A stretch of DNA of 5,442 bases, from NCBI GenBank assembly GCA_029940115.1, contig JAOZRQ010000024.1, positions 1-5,442 of the forward strand, written 5' to 3'. The position numbers and the translations under genes were made by a program. The notes beneath the pieces are model-generated. The model made no database searches. It worked only from the letters and a program-made list of their open reading frames with translations, and was not told where the DNA came from. Shown here piece by piece: positions 1 to 5,442 of this stretch; within the stretch, counting starts at the first letter, position 1; each line of letters opens with the position of its first letter. Source of the stretch: Desulfobacterales bacterium. GTDB taxonomy: Bacteria > Desulfobacterota > Desulfobacteria > Desulfobacterales > 4be13.

Positions 1-300
1 ACGCTGTTCAACTATATCGACTTTCATGTTTATGAGCAATTGTCCGGCAAGAATCACCTCCAACCTGGCATGGTTGACGGATATGAAAACACGAACACGT
101 TCTTTGATTTCAGCATAGGGGGGACGTTCGGCCTCTACAACCTGAGCATTGCCTACACGGAAACCCTTTACACCGAGGAGGAGATTCGGCGGTTGGCAGG
201 ATACTACTTGCGGATTCTCGAATGCTTTGCCCATTCGCCGGATCGGGTGATCAAGACCGCGCACATCTTGCCAGATGACGAGTGGCACCAGATTCTCCAT
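1..300 (+). other. Condensation domain, C-terminal end (upstream part of the Val module)
   Basis: The first ~100 residues match the C-terminal end of an NRPS condensation domain. The opening TLFNYIDFHVYEQL resembles the segment after motif C7 (…LFxxxFNYxxFHVY). It is followed by a beta-strand-rich stretch (residues ~35-60) and the closing helix with EEEIRRLAGYYLRIL (residues ~61-75). The C-A linker then begins, with the usual 'FNDT…DYPRDKTI' lead-in at residues 102-115. The catalytic HHxxxDG motif lies upstream of the window, so the C subtype (LCL, DCL or dual) cannot be decided. It should join the upstream peptide to the valine loaded by the next A domain. The first 120 bases are clearly less GC-rich (about 43%, counted) than the rest of the gene. 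Confidence 0.85.
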
Positions 301-3300
301 GTATTCAATGACACACATGCGGACTATCCCCGCGACAAGACCATCGCCGAGGTGTTTGAGGCGCAGGCGGAACGGACCCCGAACCATCCCGCGGTGATCT
401 GCGGGGAGACTCGGCTGACGTATCATGAGCTGAACCGGCGGGCGAACGCGGTCGCGTGGATGTTGCGAGAAACCGCTCAGATCTGGCACGAGGAATGCGT
501 CGGCATCCTTCTGGACCGCTCCGAGTGGACCGCGGTGGCCCTAATCGGCATCCTGAAGGCCGGGGGGGCATATCTGCCGATTGACCCCGCCTATCCGGGG
601 ACCCGCATCGCTTACCTCTTGAAAGACACCGGCTGTCGCGTGGTGCTTTCGGAGGAGAGGCACATTGCCGGTGTACTGTCCGAATTTCCGGATATCCGGC
701 GGGTGGACATCCGAAACATGGGAACCACGCCTTCCGACATATCACCCGAGCCGGTGGGGGACGCCTCAAGTCTCGCTTATGTGATCTACACCTCCGGCTC
801 CACCGGCGTCCCCAAGGGATCGCTCATTGAACAGCGGTCGGTGTCGCGCCTGGTCCTGAACACGAACTATGTGACCATTCGGGAGGACGACCGGATATTG
901 CAGGCCAGCTCCCTGGCGTTTGACGCGTCGACCTTTGAGATATGGGGTGCGCTGCTCAATGGCGCGTGTCTCTGCTTCCCGCCGGAGCGAAGCATGCTTG
1001 AGGCGACGGAGCTGAGGCGGATATTCCAGGCGCATGAGATCACCATCACATGGCTCACATCCAGCCTGTTCAACCAACTGGTCGATGCCGACCCCTCCAT
1101 GTTCCGGGGGCTGAGAAACCTGCTCACGGGGGGCGAGAAACTCTCCGCAACCCACATTCGCAAGGTCAGGGAGGCGCATCCCGATCTCACGGTGACCAAT
1201 GGCTACGGCCCGACCGAGAACACCACCTTCACCGCGTGTTGTCGCATCCAAGGTCCCCATGAGGCGGACATCCCCATCGGCCCCCCCATTGCCAACACCA
1301 CCGTTCACATCTTGGACCGCAATGGGCAGCCGACGCCCATCGGTGTGCCGGGGGAGATCTGCACCGGCGGGGACGGCGTCTCACGGGGCTACCTGAACCA
1401 GCCGGAGCGGACTGCCGATATGTTCGTGCCCAATCCCTTCGGCGTCGGAACCAGGCTTTACCGGATTGGGGATTCAGGATGCTGGCGCCCGGACGGCACC
1501 ATCGAATTTGTCGGCCGCATGGACAATCAGGTCAAGGTGCGCGGCTTCCGTGTGGAACCGGGCGAGATCGAGGAACGGTTGTTGCGGCATCCCCAAGTTC
1601 AGGCGGCCGTGGTGGTCGCCCGGGAGACCACCGTCGGCACAACGGAGCTGATCGCATATGTGGCGAGCGACGATCCCCTGACCGCGGCGGAACTGCGGCC
1701 CCATCTCTCCGAAACCCTGCCGAATTACATGATCCCGGCCCACATCGTCCGGCTCGACACTCTGCCCCTCACCGTCAACGGCAAGGTGGATCGCCGGGCA
1801 CTGCCCGCGCCGGAGACCATTGACATCGAATCGGGCGAGACTTATGTTCCGCCGCAGAGCGACGCGGAGCGACTTCTCGCCGGCATATGGGAGGGGGTGC
1901 TGGCCCAACAGCCGGTCGGGATTCACGACGACTATTTTGACTTGGGCGGCGATTCCATCAAGGCCATCCAAGTGGCCAGCCGGCTGATGCGCGCGGGATG
2001 GAAGATGGAAGTGAGGGACCTGTTCCATCATCCCACCATTGCCGAGCTTGCGCCCCTGTTGAACGAAACTGCGCATCAGGAGAGCCAAGAGGCCGTGATC
2101 GGCTCGGTTCCCCTCACCGCGATCCAACGCTGGTTCTTCGCCAATCATGTCGGCGATCTGCACCATTTCAACCAGGCGGTCCTGCTCCGTAGTCAGGAGC
2201 GTCTTGACGCAGACCACCTGCGGACGGTTCTGGAAAAGCTTCAGGAACACCATGACGCCTTGCGGATGACATATCCAAACATCGGATCCGATGCGGCGGA
2301 CCGCGTCAGACAGATCAATGCCGATTTGGATCACCCCTTGGGATTCGAGGTCGTTGACCTGCGCGGGGCCGATTCCGAAAGTGCCTTTTCAGAGAGCCAC
2401 GCGGACGAGGTGCAAGCCAGTCTGGATCTCGAAAAGGGGCCGCTCATGAAGGCGGTGCTGTATCGGTTGACGGAGAGCGACCGGCTCCTGATCGTGATCC
2501 ATCATCTCGTGGTGGATGGCGTCTCTTGGCGGATCCTCATTGAGGATGTCGAACAGGGGTATCGCCAAGCCACTGACGGAGATGAGATCGATTTTGGCCC
2601 GAAGACGCTCTCCTTCAGGCGATGGGCTGAGGAAGTGGCTCGGTACGCGGCCAGCGAGACGCTATTTCGAGAACGCCCCTATTGGCAGCGCGTGTTGGAG
2701 AGTGCCGAATCCCCATCGCCCCCAGACGCGAAGGATCATGAAAACCGGTATGGGGACTGCCAAACGCTCTCCGTCACCCTGTCCGAGGCGGAGACCCGGG
2801 CATTGCTGACAGAGACCCATCACGCGTATCAGACCGAGATGAACGACATCCTGCTCACTGCCCTGGGCCGGGCGCTGAGACGATGGCATGGCCAAGAGGC
2901 CCCTCTGATCACCATGGAGGGCCACGGACGCGAACCCTTGGAGAATACGCTTGATGTCAGCCGAACCGTCGGCTGGTTCACCAGCATGTATCCCTTTCTG
3001 CTGGAGACCCCGGGGGATGACATCGGCCATCATATCCGATGCGTGAAGGAGGCCCTGCGACAAATTCCGGGGAAGGGCGTTGGCTTTGGCATTCTGAAGG
3101 AGTTGTCCGTTGAGGGGGGATCGTTCTCCGTTGACAAGGATTCCATCCCTCATCCCCGGATCAGCTTCAACTATTTGGGACAGTTCGATGAGGGGGGCGA
3201 TGAGGGATTGCTGGTCTTTGCGGACGAGTCCCCAGGCCAACTCATCAGCCCTCGTCTGCAACGCCAGCATGACTGGGATGTGGTGGGCCTGATCGTGCGC

Positions 3301-5442
3301 GGCCAGCTGACCTTCTCCATCGCGTTCCATCCCAATCGGCATCCGCCGGCAGGCATCGACACTCTGCTGGCCGACTTCAAGTCGGAACTTCTGGCGCTCA
3401 TCGGGCACTGTCGGCACAAGGAGATCGGCGAAAAGACCCCGGGCGACTTCACGATTCCTGGATTGTTTTCGCTTGAGGCGTATGACGACTTTCTCAAGGC
3501 AAACCAATGGGACGCCTCACAGATTGACGACATCTATCCCCTGTCGCCCATGCAGGAGGGGTTGCTCTTTGAGTCCCTCTACGATTCGGATTCGTCCGCC
3601 TATTTTGTGCAGATGAGCTATCGCCTGACCGGCCCCCTGCACCTTGATCCCTTCAGACGGAGCTGGGATGCGCTGGCCCGCCGCCATGCAGTGTTGCGGA
3701 CCGCGTTTCTCCATGAGGATCTCCCCCGTCCCCTGCAAGTCGTCCTCAAGGAGAGACCCCTTGAGATGACGGTGACGGATCTGCGTGACTTGACGGAGAC
3801 GGCGCAAGCGGAGCGCATTCAAACCTGTCAGCAGCAGGACATGCGCCGCGGCTTCGACTTTCAGCGCGACCCGCTGATGCGGATCACCGTTCTGACCCTC
3901 GGCGATGATGACCATCAGGTCATCTGGAGCTACCACCACATGCTGTTCGACGGGTGGTGTCTGGCCCTCCTCCATCAAGAATTCAGCACATTTTACAGCG
4001 CATCCCTCAACCGCGAGAGACCCGATCTGCCCTCCCTCCCCCGATATGGGGATTACATTCTCTGGCTGGAACGGCAAGACCCGGATCGTGCCAAGGCTTA
4101 CTGGGCCGATTATCTGTCAGGATATGAGCAGTTGGCCACGTTGTCCAGGGAGGTGTCCTTCGACAAGCCCAGGGAGGTGTCCTTCGACAAGCCCAGGGAG
4201 GTGTCCTTCGACAAGCCCAGGGAGACGTCCTTCGACAAGCTCAGGAACCGGGGCGAGGTGACGGTTGGCCTTGAAGGGACGGTGGCGTTGAAACAGTTCG
4301 CCGCCCGACACGGCGTGACCCTCAACACAGTCATCCAGACCCTGTGGGGAGTGCTCCTGTCGCGATACAACCGGGTTGAAGATGTGGTGTTCGGTGCGAT
4401 TGTCTCCGGACGGCCCTCGGCATTGCGGGGGGTGGAGGAGATGGTGGGCCTCTTCATCAACGCGGTTCCCGTGCGAATCCAATTTCAGGCGGACCAGCCC
4501 TTCCTGGAGGTTCTGCAATCCGTGCAACGGGCATCTCTGGAGAGTGAGCCGCATCATTATTGCCCTCTCGCGGAGGTGCAGGCGCAGAGCCTCATGGGCC
4601 GGGATCTGTTCGACCATATGCTCGTCTTTGAGAATTATCCGACAGAGAATGCGCTGACCCGCTCGGATGAGACCGCGTCGGAAGATGTCACCCCCACGTC
4701 GGTCGCCATACATGACCGGACCCACTACGACTTCGACATCACCATCGCACCCGGTGATCCGATTGAGATGACCTTCGGCTTCAATGGCCAGCTTCATTCG
4801 GAAGAGCAGGTGGGGCGGATCGCATCCCATTTTCAGACCGCGCTCCGCCATCTGTTGCAATCCCCAGAACAGCCGGTGGCCGGCTTTGAGATACTTCCCG
4901 ACTCGGAACGACGACTGTTGATCGACACCTTCAACGACACAGCAAGAGACGACTACCCGCTCCATCTGACGTTGCATCAGATCTTCCAGAGACAGGCCGC
5001 GGCGACGCCGAACCGGACCGCGGCCGTCCATGGGAGCCGACAGATCAGCTATGCCGAGTTGGATGAGCAGACCAACCGCATGGCCGCCTGGTTGCGCCAC
5101 ATGGGGGTGGGCCGGAATGACTTTGTGGGCATCTTGGCGGAACGCGGCATCGACTTCCTGATCGCCATGCTGGGGATCCTCAAGGCCGGCGGCGCGTTTC
5201 TGCCGATAGAGCCGGACTATCCGGATGACCGGGTGCGGCATATGGTGGCCGACAGCCGGATCCAGACCCTGATCACCCGCCGACACCTCCTTGAGAAGCT
5301 TGCCCTTGATGCCCAAGATGGTGGCTCTCTGCGTCACGTCCTATTGCTTGACAATATTCCCTTTCCCGCTCCCGCCGGATTGCCAAATCCGGCGGACAAG
5401 GGTTCGGATTTGTCAATCCGAACCGAGCATGTTGGGGAAGCT
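1..5442 (+). CDS. Nonribosomal peptide synthetase, internal fragment (C-A-T-E-C-A), partial at both ends
   Basis: A single uninterrupted frame (frame 1, 1814 codons) spans the window with NRPS core motifs in the expected order: end of C, full A, T, E, full C, start of A. The protein is a cytoplasmic multimodular assembly-line enzyme that activates amino acids as adenylates, holds them as thioesters on phosphopantetheine arms, and condenses them into a peptide. The complete module here is predicted to add valine and epimerize it to D-Val. The next module begins with a DCL-type condensation domain, which fits a D-configured donor. No frameshift or internal stop was found and every catalytic motif checked is present, so the gene looks functional. 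E and C are joined in cis, so no docking (COM) domains are expected here. Two repeat insertions lie in variable loops (4145-4245 and 5372-5424). The family is certain; the final product and gene name cannot be told from this fragment. Confidence 0.97.
343..1806 (+). other. Adenylation domain 1, predicted valine-activating
   Basis: Complete A domain, residues ~115-602. Motifs in order: A1 LTYHELNRRAN; A2 LKAGGAYLPIDP; A3 YTSGSTGVPKG; A4 FDASTFEIW (307-315); A5 NGYGPTE (400-406); A6 GEICTGGDGVSRGYLN; A7 YRIGD; A8 GRMDNQVKVRGFRVEPGEIEE; A9 LPNYMIP; A10 NGKVDR (593-598). Aligning by eye to GrsA-PheA positions 235/236/239/278/299/301/322/330/331/517 gives D308, A309, F312, W351, L375, G377, G401, T409, F410 and K595. 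The code DAFWLGGTFK differs by one conservative change from the well-known valine code DAFWIGGTFK. The reaction is L-Val + ATP to Val-AMP, then transfer to the downstream carrier. The adenylate-forming Lys (K595) is present. There is no methyltransferase or other insertion between A8 and A9. A7 reads YRIGDSG instead of the usual YRTGDL, and the usual His after A3 is Gln (IEQRSV). Confidence 0.93.
1843..2061 (+). other. Peptidyl carrier (thiolation) domain, GGDS type
   Basis: Residues ~615-687 form a carrier domain that follows the A domain directly. The phosphopantetheine attachment motif is DDYFDLGGDSIKAIQVASRL, with the modified serine at S652 (bases 1954-1956). Asp before this Ser (GGDS rather than GGHS) is the known signature of carriers that serve an epimerization domain, and an E domain does follow. 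The domain closes with a normal helix IV (VRDLFHHPTIAELAPLL). It carries the valine and the growing peptide between A, C and E. Confidence 0.95.
2107..3408 (+). other. Epimerization domain (L- to D-aminoacyl, predicted D-Val)
   Basis: Complete E domain, residues ~703-1136. Visible motifs: E1-like PLTAIQRWFF (704-713); E2 HHLVVDGVSW (834-843), including the second His H835; the E3-like segment with YQTEMNDILLTALG; E4 TMEGHGRE with catalytic Glu E973; E5 DVSRTVGWFTSMYP (985-998); E6 GKGVGFG (1024-1030; Tyr is usual where Phe is found); E7 FNYLGQFD (1056-1063). Both catalytic residues known for the family (second His of HHxxxDG and the Glu of EGHGRE) are present, so it should be active. It epimerizes the alpha-carbon of the carrier-bound C-terminal residue, here predicted valine. 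The GGDS carrier upstream and the DCL domain downstream support this role. Confidence 0.95.
3409..3528 (+). other. E-to-C intermodule linker
   Basis: About 40 residues join the E domain to the next C domain (roughly residues 1137-1176). They include a TPGDFTIPGLFSLEAYDDFL stretch that resembles the 'TPSDF…GLS…ELD' linker commonly found before DCL domains. It is encoded in cis, so the two modules are on one polypeptide rather than docked through COM helices. No unusual composition is seen. Confidence 0.7.
3529..4857 (+). other. Condensation domain, DCL type
   Basis: Complete C domain, residues ~1177-1619. Motifs: C1 in the DCL form DIYPLSPMQEGLLFE (1177-1191); C2 RRHAVLRTAF; C3 SYHHMLFDGWC with HHxxxDG at H1312-G1318 and second His H1313; C4 YGDYILWLERQD; the YW-DYLSGYEQ segment; C5 MVGLFINAVPVR (1481-1492); C6-like YCPLAEVQ; and a C7-like GRDLFDHMLVFENYP. 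The PLSPMQEG and HHMLFDGW forms are typical of DCL domains, which join a D-configured donor to an L-configured acceptor, as expected after the E domain. It should bond the D-Val-ended peptide to the amino acid loaded by the following A domain. An in-frame 24-bp tandem repeat (4145-4245) lengthens the variable linker between the C4 and C5 motifs. No catalytic motif is disturbed. Confidence 0.93.
4145..4245 (+). repeat. 24-bp direct tandem repeat, four units plus 5 bases, inside the C domain
   Basis: Units start at 4145, 4169, 4193 and 4217, with a partial fifth unit (TCAGG) at 4241-4245. Units 1-3 are identical (CCAGGGAGGTGT followed by CCTTCGACAAGC). Unit 4 differs at two bases (GGTG becomes GACG). 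The period is eight codons, so the array is translated as three REVSFDKP copies (residues 1383-1406) and a diverged RETSFDKL (1407-1414). It lies between C4 and C5, in a linker that varies in length among C domains. The last copy runs into CCTTCGACAAGCTCAGG, which I recall as a widely dispersed short repeat in many bacterial genomes ('FDKLR' in one frame, 'LVEG' or 'LSLSKD' on the other strand). That link is from memory. The array is charged and probably disordered or a surface loop. Confidence 0.95.
4969..5442 (+). other. Adenylation domain 2, N-terminal part (truncated by window edge)
   Basis: After a normal C-A linker (LLIDTFNDTARDDYPL), residues ~1657-1814 begin a second A domain. A1 is ISYAELDEQTNRMA (from 1682) and A2 is LKAGGAFLPIEPDYP (1727-1741), followed by the DDRVRHMVADS helix and LITRRHLLEKL. 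The window ends before A3, so the ATP-binding loop and all specificity residues are missing and the substrate cannot be predicted. The last ~24 residues in the A2-A3 linker are encoded by a pair of hairpin-forming repeats (5372-5424). This linker is naturally variable in A domains, so the extra residues need not impair the enzyme. Confidence 0.92.
5372..5424. repeat. Tandem pair of perfect inverted repeats (two hairpins) inside the A-domain linker
   Basis: Two hairpins of the same design lie side by side. The first has arms CCGCCGGATT (5372-5381) and AATCCGGCGG (5386-5395) around the loop GCCA. The second has arms GGTTCGGATT (5401-5410) and AATCCGAACC (5415-5424) around the loop TGTC. A 5-base spacer (ACAAG) separates them. 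Each stem is 10 bp with no mismatch, and the loop-proximal six bases (CGGATT/AATCCG) are shared while the outer four differ. The pair is read in frame as GLPNPADKGSDLSIRT, in the variable linker between A2 and A3. No T-tract follows, so a terminator is unlikely. It looks like a small palindromic repeat element accepted inside the gene. Confidence 0.9.

Noticed and set aside
1474..2334. Minus-strand open frame of 286 codons across the A, T and E domains
   Set aside because: It is the complement of conserved A8-A10, carrier and E1 motifs and shows no recognisable domain; a shadow frame.
2662..3507. Minus-strand open frame of 281 codons across the E domain
   Set aside because: It is opposite the E4-E7 motifs, which are intact on the plus strand; no independent coding evidence.
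4145..4245. CRISPR array
   Set aside because: The 24-bp units are directly abutting with no spacers and are translated in frame, so this is a simple tandem repeat.
4117..5337. Long open frame on the minus strand (406 codons) opposite the C and A domains
   Set aside because: It lies fully antisense to clear NRPS motifs, its protein resembles no family I recognise, and it has low-complexity LVEGHLPG repeats from the tandem array. High-GC coding DNA often opens such antisense frames.
5372..5424. Rho-independent terminator from the two hairpins
   Set aside because: No T-tract follows either stem on either strand, and the frame continues through both as an A-domain linker, so termination here would cut the synthetase.
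1..5442. Possible frameshift, pseudogene or internal gene boundary
   Set aside because: Frame 1 stays open throughout and all core motifs fall in that one frame, so there is no sign of a break or of a second gene.

Overview
The window lies entirely inside one very large gene on the + strand, a type I modular nonribosomal peptide synthetase (NRPS). Reading frame 1 is open from base 1 to base 5442 (1814 codons). There is no start codon, ribosome binding site, stop codon or intergenic DNA, so the gene runs off both edges.

Layout in order: C-terminal end of a condensation domain (C, 1-~300); a complete adenylation domain (A, ~343-1806); a carrier domain of the GGDS type (T, ~1843-2061); a complete epimerization domain (E, ~2107-3408); an E-to-C linker; a complete condensation domain of the DCL type (~3529-4857); and the N-terminal part of a second adenylation domain (~4969-5442), cut off before its ATP-binding core. 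The first A domain has the ten-residue specificity code D-A-F-W-L-G-G-T-F-K, which points to valine. With the E domain and the following DCL domain, the window should load L-Val, epimerize it to D-Val on the carrier, and pass the D-Val-ended peptide to the next module, whose substrate cannot be read here.

Two small repeat structures do not belong to the standard NRPS plan, and both keep the frame open. One is a 24-bp tandem repeat (four units, 4145-4245) encoding REVSFDKP-type octapeptides, in a variable linker of the DCL domain. The other is a pair of perfect 10-bp-stem hairpins (5372-5424) in the variable A2-A3 linker of the second A domain. Both look like spread genomic repeats accepted in tolerant surface loops.

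The organism cannot be named. The gene is about 60% GC by eye over most of its length, with a mixed codon set that is not as GC3-extreme as in Streptomyces. That, with interspersed repeats inside coding DNA, suggests a repeat-rich, secondary-metabolite-producing bacterium outside the actinomycetes (for example Desulfobacterota, Chloroflexota, cyanobacteria or an Entotheonella-like lineage). This is a low-confidence inference. No RNA genes, CRISPR arrays, transposase genes, promoters or terminators were seen.
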